64,000 bases of DNA, taken from the NCBI RefSeq assembly GCF_003952505.1, contig NZ_CP034450.1, positions 2,666,001-2,730,000 on the forward strand, in the 5' to 3' direction. The notes beneath the pieces are model-generated. The model did not search any database and was not told the DNA's origin. It was given only the letters and a program-made list of their open reading frames with translations. Each line of letters begins with the position of its first letter. Position 1 is the stretch's first letter. The stretch is from Mesorhizobium sp. M4B.F.Ca.ET.058.02.1.1 (GTDB taxonomy: Bacteria; Pseudomonadota; Alphaproteobacteria; Rhizobiales; Rhizobiaceae). A program made the translations under genes and the position numbers. Shown here piece by piece: positions 1 through 8,679 of the stretch.

Positions 1-231
1 CGCAAGTGAAACTCGGTCGCGCCTGAAACCTAGGGCGGTCCAACGCTTCACGGCATCGCTGCATGTGGGCTGGATGCGATAAGGGGCCGGCGACCGCGCC
101 GGGCACGAAGGACTCCGCTCAGGACCGCCATTTCTCTTGGCGATGGCGAGCGTTGCCCGGTCCATCGACGTTCTGTTACAACGCAGGACAGCGTCGATGG
201 AGCAGCAGTTTGGGCCGGCAAAGGAGTGGTC

Positions 232-939
232 TTGCCCGGTGAGCCGGAAGTCCTGGACGACCGTTCGCCAATCCGCCTGGTGGCAGCCATTCGCCAGTCG
301 GTCGCTGATGGCATCGTCGTCGAGGGCGGCGATCTCGAACCAGCCGACCGAGACCTGCTGCTCGCGGAAGAACTTTCCCTGGGCAATGTCGTACCGGCGC
401 GCCGCCGCGAGTTTCGCGCCGGGCGCATTTATGCCCGGCAGGCTTTGCAGGGCCTTGGCGTATCCAACAGCGTCATCCCGGTCGGGCGCAATCGTGCGCC
501 AGTCTGGCCGGCAGGTGTTGTCGGTTCCATCTCTCATACTCGAAGCCTGTGCGCTGTCGCCGTCGGATGGTCGGCCGATTTCCTGAGCATCGGTATCGAC
601 ATCGAGGACGATTCTCCGCTTCCATGCGACTTGGCAAAACTGGTGTCGCAGGCCCCCGAACTGGAGGAGCAGGAAGAGATCGAAAGTCGCCTGGGCTACG
701 ACCTGCCCAAGCTTCTATTCGTGATCAAGGAAGCCTTTTACAAAATGCATTTCCCGCTCAACGGGAGCTTTTTGACGTTTCATGACGTTCGTGTCGAACT
801 GAATGTGGAGAAACGCGCCGCCAAGGTCACGATCGCTCCATCAAGCCGCTTGGCGGCGGCCGACAATGGCTGTTTTGAGGGCCGTTTCGGCAGCAGCGAT
901 GGAATCTTATTCTCATATTTCGACATCGCCGCGCATTGA
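232..939 (+). CDS. 4'-phosphopantetheinyl transferase (Sfp/EntD type)
   Basis: Predicted cytosolic enzyme that moves the 4'-phosphopantetheine arm of coenzyme A onto a carrier-protein serine, activating acyl or peptidyl carrier domains. The 235-residue product shows the EntD-type blocks in order: RREFRAGR near residues 58-65, WPAGVVGSISHT near 92-103, GIDIED near 121-126 (magnesium-binding Asp and Glu) and KEAFYK near 166-171. I chose TTG at 232 because AAGGAG at 221-226 sits five bases before it; GTG at 226 would overlap that ribosome site. No polyketide, peptide or siderophore synthase lies in the window, so its carrier-protein partner must be elsewhere. The family is certain from the motifs; the substrate is unknown. 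Confidence 0.88.
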   Translation: MPGEPEVLDDRSPIRLVAAIRQSVADGIVVEGGDLEPADRDLLLAEELSLGNVVPARRREFRAGRIYARQALQGLGVSNSVIPVGRNRAPVWPAGVVGSISHTRSLCAVAVGWSADFLSIGIDIEDDSPLPCDLAKLVSQAPELEEQEEIESRLGYDLPKLLFVIKEAFYKMHFPLNGSFLTFHDVRVELNVEKRAAKVTIAPSSRLAAADNGCFEGRFGSSDGILFSYFDIAAH

Positions 940-1430
940 CATGCCACGCTGCCCGCAAGCATTCAGTGAACCCGGCATGGGCTCTATTTCTGATCAGCGT
1001 CGATCCCGGGGCGGAGATCTGATGGACACTATACGTGGCCAAGTGGATCGGCATGCCAGATACAATTCGCTAGCGGCGGCTGTTCAGGCCGCGGGGCGCC
1101 CGCCCCTCACCGATCAGGGGTTGGGGCGCAAGATCCGACATGTCCGCGAAAGCTGGCGCTGGCGGGCGTCGGGCTAACCGATCGCGTCGCGCTTGAATGC
1201 CCGAGGGAGCGGAGGCTGTGGTTGCGATCGTGGCGGTCGCAGCCAATGCGGCGTGCGCCCCCCCTGAACCCGGCATTGCCTCCATATGAAGTTGAACAAC
1301 AGCTGACCGCACCGCGGGCCCAGATCCCAACGCGCGAACCCGCGTCGCCACAGCATCGCGGGTGATCGGCCCCCCTCTCAAGCAGGAGAGCCCGCCTGTG
1401 CCGGTAAGGTCGAACAGTCCGCCTGCGACC
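940..1430. other. Intergenic stretch with no supported gene
   Basis: About 490 bases separate the phosphopantetheinyl transferase from the convergent end of the polyamine operon. Open frames on both strands give low-complexity translations rich in Arg, Pro and Ala with no recognisable motif. The only structure seen is a weak hairpin, CCCCT at 1103-1107 with AGGGG at 1116-1120. It could help terminate one of the convergent transcripts, but it has no T-run. Confidence 0.5.
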
Positions 1431-1811
1431 TCATCCCCGCCGGTGCTCTGTAATTCTCGTACGGCCAGGCGAGAACCACGCCTCCAGCACAGGCAAGGCT
1501 CCTCGAGGGTCGCAGCGGCCGCACATGAAGAGGTCGAGGGCTGCATAGCCGGTCTCGGGCCAGGTGTGGATGCTGATATGGGACTCGGCGAGCAAGGCGA
1601 CGCCGGTGATGCCTGCGCCCTCGCCGAAATTGTGCAATATGACGCCCAGCACCGTGGCGCCGCAGGCCGCCGCCGCCTCGCGCAACGTGCGCTCTATCCC
1701 CTCGGCATCCCGCAGGCCGCGGCACTCCCAGAAATCGACGAGCAGGTGCAGACCCGGGGCGAACGGCTGGGCCTGCACGGCCTGGGGCTGATCAGTCACC
1801 CGGGCATCCAT
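1431..1811 (-). CDS. speD: S-adenosylmethionine decarboxylase proenzyme
   Basis: Makes decarboxylated S-adenosylmethionine, the aminopropyl donor for spermidine-type synthases. The 126-residue size fits the short bacterial SpeD class. The self-cleavage region is intact: LLAESHISIHTWPE at residues 73-86, where cleavage before Ser78 would generate the pyruvoyl cofactor, and the conserved Cys-containing LFMCG follows at 94-98. The ATG at 1811 overlaps the stop of the upstream membrane-protein gene as TGATG, so the two are translationally coupled; longer in-frame upstream sequence belongs to the shadow of that gene. It is the last gene of the minus-strand operon that also carries a spermidine-synthase-like protein, so its product probably supplies that enzyme. 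Confidence 0.92.
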   Translation of the reverse strand: MDARVTDQPQAVQAQPFAPGLHLLVDFWECRGLRDAEGIERTLREAAAACGATVLGVILHNFGEGAGITGVALLAESHISIHTWPETGYAALDLFMCGRCDPRGALPVLEAWFSPGRTRITEHRRG

Positions 1812-2935
1812 CAGGAGCGCCCCGGTTCTTGCGCGAACAGAACCTGCTTCCAGCTGGTGTCCCTGGTCTGCATGCGCCAGATGAAGGCATCGAGGATGTA
1901 GTGGGTGGCTTGGGGCATTGCGAGCAGCGGCGCCAGCCAAATCAGCGCGTCGGAGGAGCCGAGCGACGGCAGGGTACCGAAGAGGCCGAACAGGCTGCCA
2001 TGCTCGCGCCAGACGAAGCCATCCCACAACCCCTCCTCCAGATAGGCGAGGCCGAAGAGGGCGGCCATGTAGACAGGCACGGCGCGCCAGGTAAACAGAT
2101 GGGCGATCCATGGCGCCAGGAAGGAACTGCGCCCTCCCTGCAGCCGCGCCTGGTTGCGGCCATAGCCCCAGATCAGCGCGATATAGGGGATGCCGTGGGC
2201 GATGATGTTGGTGCCGGTGAAAACGAGGTCGTTGTCAAACAGCACGATGCCGATGAACCAGGACATCGCGGTGCCGACCAGCAACAAATTGCGCGGCAGG
2301 TTGAAACCGATGCCGCGGCGGAGCAGCGCCGCCTCCTTGATGACGTAGGCGGCCAGGATGGCGGCATAGGCGAGGCCGGCGACGGTGGCAAGCAGCGGCA
2401 GGTCGAGGCGGATGAAATCGCCTTCGATGAACCAGGAGAATTCCCGCTGGTGGCAATGCCAGTAGATGAGCGGATAGAGCGTGGCGCCGTAGATCGCAGC
2501 CTTGTCGATGCGGCGGAAGAGCGGTGGCAGGCCGCGTTCCCGGCGGGCATAGATCATCATGAACCCGTATTGCTGGCGCACGAAGTGGAACACGGCGGCA
2601 TAGGCGAGCACGCGCCAGAACACCAGGCTGCCGCACCAGTAAAGCAGGCAGCCTCCCAGCCAGGCCAGCAGCGGCGTCAAGCCATAGAGCCAGGGCCGCG
2701 CGCTGAGCTCGGCGCGGTCGAGATAGGTGCGGAACAGGGTCGAATAGACATGGGCCACGTCGACGCCGACCACCAGCACCAGCCAGACCCACGGCGACGT
2801 CTCGCTTGCCGCGCCGCCCGACAGCGACCAGACCAGGGCGGCCAGCGTCACCACCAGCGCCGGCGCCAGGATGAAGCCGAGGTCGAAGCGGGCGGAGAAT
2901 ATCCAGGGTTGGGCTTTGAGGAAGGAATGCGCCAT
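1811..2935 (-). CDS. Polytopic membrane protein of the polyamine operon, function unknown
   Basis: A 374-residue integral membrane protein with roughly nine or ten hydrophobic segments, for example near residues 19-38, 49-66, 84-100 and 181-200. I do not recognise a characterised family. Several His residues sit in or beside membrane segments in motif-like settings: H62, HFVRQQYG at 117-124, H160 and H162, H247 and THYILDAFIW at 344-353. That pattern would fit a membrane metal site or quinone/heme-type chemistry, but this is only inference. The start ATG at 2935 overlaps the stop of the upstream flavoprotein as TGATG, and its stop overlaps the speD start, so it is coupled on both sides. Confidence 0.85.
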   Translation of the reverse strand: MAHSFLKAQPWIFSARFDLGFILAPALVVTLAALVWSLSGGAASETSPWVWLVLVVGVDVAHVYSTLFRTYLDRAELSARPWLYGLTPLLAWLGGCLLYWCGSLVFWRVLAYAAVFHFVRQQYGFMMIYARRERGLPPLFRRIDKAAIYGATLYPLIYWHCHQREFSWFIEGDFIRLDLPLLATVAGLAYAAILAAYVIKEAALLRRGIGFNLPRNLLLVGTAMSWFIGIVLFDNDLVFTGTNIIAHGIPYIALIWGYGRNQARLQGGRSSFLAPWIAHLFTWRAVPVYMAALFGLAYLEEGLWDGFVWREHGSLFGLFGTLPSLGSSDALIWLAPLLAMPQATHYILDAFIWRMQTRDTSWKQVLFAQEPGRS

Positions 2936-4565
2936 CACAGCACCGTCTCGAAAGGATGGCCCAAATAGGCCATGGCGTTCTCGGCCGCACGAACCCCGTG
3001 CGTATAGGCCTCCTCGAAGATGGAGACGCCGCTCATGTCCGAATGGGCGGTGAAGACAGGCGGCTTCTGCACGAGACCCGCGCGCCGCTGCGCGCCCCAG
3101 ATGAAGCCCGGCACCGGCCGGATCATCGCATGCCCCCAAACCCAGACATCGACCCGCCGGACGTGGCCTTCGAGCTCGGGATGGACCGCGAGGAGCTCCT
3201 TGAGGAAGATGCCCTGCCAGGCGTGCAGCGGCCGCGCCAGAGCTTCCCGGCGCGCCTCCTCCGGCGGCAGGTGACTAAGCGGCCAGTAGTAGGTCAACAC
3301 CGTGTTCGTCGGGCGCATCTGGGTGATCTGGTGGCCACGACATAGCCGAGCAGGGGGCTGTCGAAGACGACATTGTCCCAACTCAGGCCGGCCCCCGTGC
3401 CGCCGGGGAGGCTGTCGAGCGTGATGTTGGCCACCGCCCAGGGCGCATAGGAAAAGCCGGCGGCAAGGGCCGCATGCTTCATCAGCCGTGCAGTCACGAA
3501 ATGAGGTGTCGCCAGCACCACGGCCTTCGCCTCGACGCGGAAGGTCTTGTCCTCGGCCGCGTCCCAGACGTCGACAGCCGCGCCCGCATCATCTGTTTCG
3601 ACGGCAAAGGCCAGCGTCCGCGACCGCACGCGCGGGCCAAGGACCTCGGCGAGGCGGTGCGTGAGATAGCCATTGCCTTCCGGCCAGGTGACCAGCCCCT
3701 GCTCGTCGGCATCGGCCGCCCTGCCGTTGCGGGAGGCAAAATAATGGATGCCGGCCCAGGCCGAGACGTCCTGCGACCGCGTGCCGTAGTCGTCGCGGCA
3801 GCAATAGTCGACATACCAGGCGAGCCCCGGCGAGCGATAGCCTTCGCGCTCCATCCAGGCCGTCATGGCAATGGCGTCGAGTGCCATCAGATCGGCGTCC
3901 TGCGAACTCAGGTCGAGCGGAATGGCGAAAGCCCGCCGGCCGTCGGTGCCGACGCGCCGGCGAAAGTCGCGCATCGTAGCGAAGAAGCGCTTGGTCTCCG
4001 CCTCCTCCTCGTCAGTGAGACCTATCGCCGGCACCAGCCCGTCCTGCCAGCGCCCGTAGCGGTAGAGGCGCTCGGAAGGGTCGGCGCAGAGGGCATACTC
4101 GTCGTAGAGCGGCGCGCCCGTGGGGCCGTACCCGGTGATGATGGCGAAGTCCTCGAACAGTGCCCGCACCGCCCTGGCTTCCTGGGTGAGCAACGGCACG
4201 TAGTGAGCGCCCCAGGGAAAGGCACTGACCTCGTTGCGCCCGCTGGCGGCATTGCCGCCGGGAGTTGCTTCGAGATCGAGCAGCAGGAAATCGTCATAGC
4301 CGGCCCTGGCAAGGCGATAACCGGCGCCCAGGCCCGCGACGCCGCCGCCGACGATGACGACATCGGTGCGGCGGATCTCGCCCGGCGCTGCGAAGGTGCC
4401 GCCTCGCAGCCTGTGGCCGATGGAGGAGGAGGCGCCGACGAGTTCACCGGGCACCGGGCCGCTCTCCCCGCCGCTGGACAACGCCCTTCCTACCAGCCCG
4501 GAACCGGCAAGGCCAAGCGAGGCGGCTCCAAGCGCCAGGAACTGCTTGCGGGTGATCCGGCTCAT
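2935..4565 (-). pseudogene. FAD-dependent amine-oxidase-like protein, frameshifted
   Basis: A flavoprotein of the NAD(P)-binding Rossmann/amine-oxidase type, split into two frames. The first part (4565 to 3294) has an N-terminal Tat-like or membrane-anchor segment (RKQFLALGAASLGLAG near residues 6-21), then the dinucleotide-binding fold VVIVGGGVAGLGAGYRLARAG near 69-89. The second part (from about 3330 to 2935) continues the same protein in another frame. The total of 1631 bases is one short of a whole number of codons, and adding one base near 3325-3335 joins GYVVAT to HQITQMRP, so a single-base loss (or a four-base CACC loss) explains it. The repaired product would be about 543 residues. 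No slippery heptamer was seen. Stop 2935 overlaps the next start. In context it could oxidise a polyamine. A sequencing error is possible. Confidence 0.8.
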
Positions 4566-4670
4566 GGCTTGGCCATCGTTCGCGAAACCGACCGCCCGGT
4601 AGGCATCTTCGGATGCGTCACGTTCAAAGACGGTCGTTCCTTGCCGGTCTGAAGGCCGGCACTCCGGCTT

Positions 4671-6182
4671 TCAATAAATGAGGTAATCGCCCCACTCCTC
4701 GTCGAAATAGCGCACCAGCGGCTGGTCATCGAGCCGCTGGATGGCGGTGGCGACATGCGCCATGTCGGGCGGGAACTGGAACATCGCCTTCATGGTCGGC
4801 AGGTCGAGGAAGCGCAGCCCCTCGGGCAGGTGCTCTGGCACCCGATAGGGCGAGAAGGATCCGATGATGAAACCCCACTCGCCGAAGGACGGCACGAAGA
4901 GATGATAGGCGGCGGTCTGGTAACCAGCGGCCGCCAGCGTGTTGTCGACACACCAGAAGGATTTGCGCGCGATGAGTGGCGAAGTGCTCTGGATCACCAC
5001 GATGCCGTCATCGTTCAGCGCCGATTTCAGCTGGCGGTAGAAGGTGAGCGAGTACAGCTTGCCGATCGAGAAGTTGGAAGGGTCCGGCAGGTCGATGATC
5101 ACGGCGTCGAAGCGCGCATCGGCCGGCTTCTGTTCCCGCAGCCAGAGAAAGGCGTCGGCATTGATGAGTTTCAACTTGGGCGAGGACAGGGCGCCGCCAT
5201 TGAGTGCCCTCATCAACTCGTTGCTGGAGAACAGGCGCGTCATGGCCGGGTCGAGATCGACCATGGTCACCGCCTCGACTGCCGGATATTTCAATACCTC
5301 TCGCAGCGCCAGGCCGTCGCCGCCGCCGATGATCAGCACCTTGCGTGGCGCCTTGAGCGCGCTCATCGCCGGATGCACCAGCGCCTCGTGGTAGCGGTAT
5401 TCGTCCAGTGACGAGAATTGCAGGTTCGAATTGAGGAAGAGGCGGATGTCGCGCTGCTGGCGGGTGACCACGATGCGTTGGTAGGGCGTGGATTCGGCGA
5501 AGATCACCGTGCCCGGATAGATGCTCGCCTCCGAGATCGACTGGATGCGTTCCGACGAAATGAAGCCGGCTCCGAGCAGTGCCAGCACGGTGAAGGCCGC
5601 AGCCCTGTGCGCGCCCCGCCGGGGTATCATGCCGGCCTTGTTGGCATAGAGCATCCAGATCGCCACCATGGTGTTGAGGATGCCGAACAGGAAGGCGGAG
5701 CGGATCAGACCGAGATGCGGCACCAGCACCAGCGGGAAGAGCAGCGAGGCAAACAGCGCGCCGACATAGTCGAAGGTGAAGACTTTGGAGACCAGGTCCT
5801 TGAAGGCGAGCCGCCCCTCCAGGATGCGCAGCAGCAGGGGAATTTCGACGCCGACCAGGATGCCGATCACACCGACCAGAAAATAGAGCCAGAGGCGGAA
5901 GGAGGCGACCTGGTCGAACAAGATGAAAAGCACCGCGGCCGAGGAACCGCCAATCGCCCCGACCATAAGCTCGATACGGACGAAATAGGCGAGCAGGTTG
6001 CGTTCGATATAGCGCGAGAGCCACGACCCGACGCCCATGGCGAAAAGATAGGCGCCAATGATGGTGGAGAACTGCGTGACGGAGTCGCCGAGCAGGTAGC
6101 TCGCCAGCGTGCCGGCGATCAATTCGTAGACAAGCCCGCAGGTCGCGATGACGAATGCCGAAAAGAGGAGCAGGATTTCCAC
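4671..6182 (-). CDS. Membrane-fused spermidine synthase-like aminopropyltransferase
   Basis: A 503-residue protein in two parts. Residues about 1-210 hold six or seven hydrophobic segments resembling a transporter-like membrane domain. Residues about 225-503 are a spermidine-synthase (Rossmann methyltransferase-like) domain with EYRYHEAL at 261-268, the nucleotide loop GGGDG at 286-290, MVDLDP at 307-312 and IIDLPDPSNF at 362-371. Ordinary SpeE enzymes are about 290 residues and soluble, so this is the long membrane-anchored class. With speD in the same operon, transfer of an aminopropyl group from decarboxylated AdoMet at the membrane is the natural guess. The acceptor amine is unknown, and the DPSNF active-site variation makes plain spermidine synthesis uncertain. 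Confidence 0.9.
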   Translation of the reverse strand: MEILLLFSAFVIATCGLVYELIAGTLASYLLGDSVTQFSTIIGAYLFAMGVGSWLSRYIERNLLAYFVRIELMVGAIGGSSAAVLFILFDQVASFRLWLYFLVGVIGILVGVEIPLLLRILEGRLAFKDLVSKVFTFDYVGALFASLLFPLVLVPHLGLIRSAFLFGILNTMVAIWMLYANKAGMIPRRGAHRAAAFTVLALLGAGFISSERIQSISEASIYPGTVIFAESTPYQRIVVTRQQRDIRLFLNSNLQFSSLDEYRYHEALVHPAMSALKAPRKVLIIGGGDGLALREVLKYPAVEAVTMVDLDPAMTRLFSSNELMRALNGGALSSPKLKLINADAFLWLREQKPADARFDAVIIDLPDPSNFSIGKLYSLTFYRQLKSALNDDGIVVIQSTSPLIARKSFWCVDNTLAAAGYQTAAYHLFVPSFGEWGFIIGSFSPYRVPEHLPEGLRFLDLPTMKAMFQFPPDMAHVATAIQRLDDQPLVRYFDEEWGDYLIY

Positions 6183-6219
6183 GAAAGCGCCTTACGCCAA
6201 CTCGCCGCAGGATCGCCTG

Positions 6220-6447
6220 TCAGCCGTGAATGGCCGAGGCAATGATAAGTGCGATGCCGATCGCGACGGAGCCCAGGAAGATCGCCAGGGCCAGGTTCTG
6301 CTTCTCGCAGATTTCTTTCCAGACCTGCACCTTGGGGGTCAGCAGATCAAGCAGTAGGAAGGCGACGACGAAGACGACGAGGCCCAAGCCCGAATAGACC
6401 AAAGAGGCAACGACGAATTTCAATTCGATCAGGCCGGTCGCATCCAT
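6220..6447 (-). CDS. DUF350 small membrane protein (YjfL-like)
   Basis: A 75-residue protein with two clear membrane segments, about residues 9-32 and 50-73, joined by a charged loop with TPKVQVWKEICEKQN. Size and pattern fit the DUF350/YjfL family. That family is known from neighbourhoods with glutathionylspermidine-synthase-like and other polyamine-related genes, as in the E. coli yjfL region; its biochemical role is unproven. It lies 37 bases upstream of the spermidine-synthase-like gene and 9 bases downstream of the small membrane peptide, consistent with one transcript. Confidence 0.85.
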   Translation of the reverse strand: MDATGLIELKFVVASLVYSGLGLVVFVVAFLLLDLLTPKVQVWKEICEKQNLALAIFLGSVAIGIALIIASAIHG

Positions 6448-6456
6448 TGAAGCCTC

Positions 6457-6594
6457 CTATTTGTGATATGCGTTGACGTCGCGGTTGGCAGTCTGCTTGC
6501 CGTTGAACATCGCGGTCACGGCATAGCCGTTGAAGTTGGCCGCCGACATGCCGAGCACAACCAGCGTGGCATAGATCATGTGCAGCTTGCTCAT
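6457..6594 (-). CDS. Small single-span membrane peptide
   Basis: A 45-residue peptide beginning MSKLHMIYATLVVLGMSA. It has one hydrophobic span (residues 5-18), which could also act as an uncleaved signal, followed by a polar tail ending NRDVNAYHK. The start ATG at 6594 is well supported: the minus strand carries AAGGAG six bases before it, whereas the longer upstream frame has no such site. It lies between the DUF4178 gene (16 bases away) and DUF350 (9 bases). I know of no family. The tail is probably periplasmic if the span works as a signal anchor. Confidence 0.72.
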   Translation of the reverse strand: MSKLHMIYATLVVLGMSAANFNGYAVTAMFNGKQTANRDVNAYHK

Positions 6595-6610
6595 GTCTTT
6601 CTCCTTCGCA

Positions 6611-7936
6611 TCACTCGGCAACGCCACCCTTTTCCCAGCGCGATTTCTCAAACATCATTCGCCTGATCAAGCTGATCGCCGGCACGGCCAGCAACAGCGC
6701 CATGGCAATCAGGTAGTTCGACCAAACCGGCACGTCGTATTTAATGGTGATGGTGACGGGCTGCGCCGGCAAGGGCGCCGAGGACGAAAGCAATGATGAC
6801 GGCTTGGAGAACAGGCCGGCATCGGGCTCGATCAGCAATTTGTAGGTGCCGGGCGGAACCGGAGGCAACAGCGAAGTCTCGCTATTGCCTCCCTCTTCCC
6901 AGCGACCATCGGAATCAGTTCCGCTGTAGTGCTCGAGTGACTGAAATACCGAGTAGCTCTGATTGGTGTCGATGTTGACCAGCGCCATGTCGAGCTCGAG
7001 CCAGTCATTGCTGAGGTAGGAGGTGGTCTCGATCTCGATATTGCCGCTCCTGTTCAGCCGGAACGTTCCGGACGACAGGGTCTTGTTCTTGTCGGCGGCG
7101 GTCAGATTGTAGGTTTGTGAATTGACGAGCGCGTTTGCCGAGATCGCCAGCAAAGTGCCCTGCAGCATCGTGGCGGCAACCACTGCCAGGGCGACGATCG
7201 TGAATGACGGCTTGTACGGATTGACCTGGCTGACGCCGGCTGAGGAGGACGAAGGCACGCGCAGCGGCAGCTTGAAGGCGGCGGCGACGAGGCGCGCATC
7301 GAGATACTCGCCCTCGGAGACGATGATCTCCTCGTCGTTCCTCTCCACCATCAGCCGGTAGGGCGGCGCGATATAGTCGGTTACCGCGGTGACGTCCGAG
7401 GTCGATGCCCGCCAGAAGAACTCGCCGGCAACGTAGGTGGTGCGGGCAAAGCCCCTGCCGAAGAATTGGTAGCTGCGTCCATTCGCATCGATCCAGCCCT
7501 CCCTGCCCGCGCCCGGCACGTCGCGGTTGAGCATCTTCACCAGGGTCCAGTGGTCGTATTCCTCGGCCAGGAAGCGATAGCCGTGGTAAGGGTTGAACAG
7601 CAGGTGCTCGGTCCACCGAAAATCGCCAGGCCCGTCGCTGCGCCGCATATAGCCGACGACTTCCCATTCGATATCCTTGAGCCGGGCACGCGCACCGATC
7701 GGGATATCGGACTGCTGCATGGCAGATTGTGCCGCCTCTATGATACGCAGATTCTCGTCAGCGACATCGATCACTGATGAACACTGGCTGCAGGTGGCGG
7801 TGATCGACTGGCCGGCCGCGCGCAGCGTAACCGCTCCACCGCAGTTCGGGCAGGCGAAGTTGCGCGGCCTGCCGGGCGCGCGCGGCGGCGGCGCCGGCTC
7901 GGCGGACGGCAGGATCGAAGGCTGGTCGCTCACCAT
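6611..7936 (-). CDS. DUF4178 protein with zinc ribbon and two membrane spans
   Basis: A 441-residue protein. An N-terminal zinc ribbon uses Cys29, Cys32, Cys49 and Cys52 (CPNC and CSQC). DUF4178-like beta-rich repeats follow at about residues 75-240, with a WTEHLLFN motif and a later GEFFWRAST segment. One membrane span lies near 254-275, an extracytoplasmic-looking beta domain at about 280-400, and a second span near 408-428. The architecture suggests a membrane sensor or adaptor with a cytosolic zinc-ribbon/DUF4178 part and an external domain; the function is unproven. It overlaps the upstream DUF4178 gene by seven bases. GTG at 7933, overlapping the upstream stop as GTGA, is an alternative start. 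Confidence 0.85.
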   Translation of the reverse strand: MVSDQPSILPSAEPAPPPRAPGRPRNFACPNCGGAVTLRAAGQSITATCSQCSSVIDVADENLRIIEAAQSAMQQSDIPIGARARLKDIEWEVVGYMRRSDGPGDFRWTEHLLFNPYHGYRFLAEEYDHWTLVKMLNRDVPGAGREGWIDANGRSYQFFGRGFARTTYVAGEFFWRASTSDVTAVTDYIAPPYRLMVERNDEEIIVSEGEYLDARLVAAAFKLPLRVPSSSSAGVSQVNPYKPSFTIVALAVVAATMLQGTLLAISANALVNSQTYNLTAADKNKTLSSGTFRLNRSGNIEIETTSYLSNDWLELDMALVNIDTNQSYSVFQSLEHYSGTDSDGRWEEGGNSETSLLPPVPPGTYKLLIEPDAGLFSKPSSLLSSSAPLPAQPVTITIKYDVPVWSNYLIAMALLLAVPAISLIRRMMFEKSRWEKGGVAE

Positions 7937-8607
7937 CCCTCCAGCGGCCGCAAATTGGTAAAGCGGAAGGCGTCCCACTCCACATAGCGGCCGACATAGG
8001 CATGGGCCTCGCGCCCATCATGATCGAGCGTGGCGAACTCGCCTTGCCTGCCGATGCAGTCGATCGCGACCGTCCGGCGGCCCTTGGGCGCGGCGAAGGG
8101 CAGTTCGCCCTCCGACCCCAGGCAGGTCGCCAGCTTGATGTCGACCGCGCGCAGCGTGGTGCCGCCGAGTTGCACGGCAAAGCCGGGCCTTGCCTCGGCG
8201 GCGGGCTTGCCGCTTGTCAGCAACCCGTGACAGTGGTCAAGCGTCACCTCGACGTCGCGCGGCAGAGGCCCCTCCAGTTCGAAACTGATGGAGAAAGACC
8301 CTTGCGCCTCGCCGATCCAGCCGCGCCGGCCGTCTGCCGTCAGCAGGTGCCATTCGTTCCACAACCCGTCGCGCCAGCCAATCTTCAGCCGCCCGATGAG
8401 CGTGAAGGGCTGCTGCTCGAAATAGCCGCCGCTGCCCAGTTGCAACGGGCTCATGTCGTCCGGCAGGGCGGCCATCACCCCGATCAATTTGACGTCGACA
8501 TCCGTGCGCACCACCATGGACTGGCAATAGGCGCAGACGGCATAGACCGATTGCGCCGACCGGAAGGTGACATCCGCGCCGCAGGACGGGCAGTCGAACT
8601 TGCGCAT
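7930..8607 (-). CDS. DUF4178 protein with zinc ribbon
   Basis: A soluble 225-residue protein with an N-terminal zinc ribbon (Cys6, Cys9, Cys25, Cys28) followed by two DUF4178-type beta units. The first covers about residues 50-125 and contains IGRLKIGWRDGLWNEW; the second covers about 140-220 and contains AYVGRYVEWDAF. It is the shorter partner of the next gene in the operon, which repeats the ribbon plus DUF4178 layout and adds membrane spans, so the two may form a complex. DUF4178 proteins recur beside polyamine-type enzymes, DUF350 and SPFH proteins, but their activity is not known to me. Confidence 0.88.
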   Translation of the reverse strand: MRKFDCPSCGADVTFRSAQSVYAVCAYCQSMVVRTDVDVKLIGVMAALPDDMSPLQLGSGGYFEQQPFTLIGRLKIGWRDGLWNEWHLLTADGRRGWIGEAQGSFSISFELEGPLPRDVEVTLDHCHGLLTSGKPAAEARPGFAVQLGGTTLRAVDIKLATCLGSEGELPFAAPKGRRTVAIDCIGRQGEFATLDHDGREAHAYVGRYVEWDAFRFTNLRPLEGW

Positions 8608-8679
8608 GAAAACCCTGAGTTGGATGCGCCGGACCTCTTGGCACCGGCAGGGCTGGGGAAACGGAGCCCGCCTGCGGGC

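Noticed and set aside
48..428. Minus-strand open frame at the window start
   Set aside because: Ser/Arg/Pro-rich and antisense to the phosphopantetheinyl transferase.
1070..1546. Possible gene upstream of and overlapping the speD end on the minus strand
   Set aside because: No recognisable domain, biased composition, and it overlaps the well-supported SpeD frame.
3294..3381. Programmed ribosomal frameshift in the flavoprotein gene
   Set aside because: No slippery heptamer or following structure was visible at the junction. A base loss is simpler.
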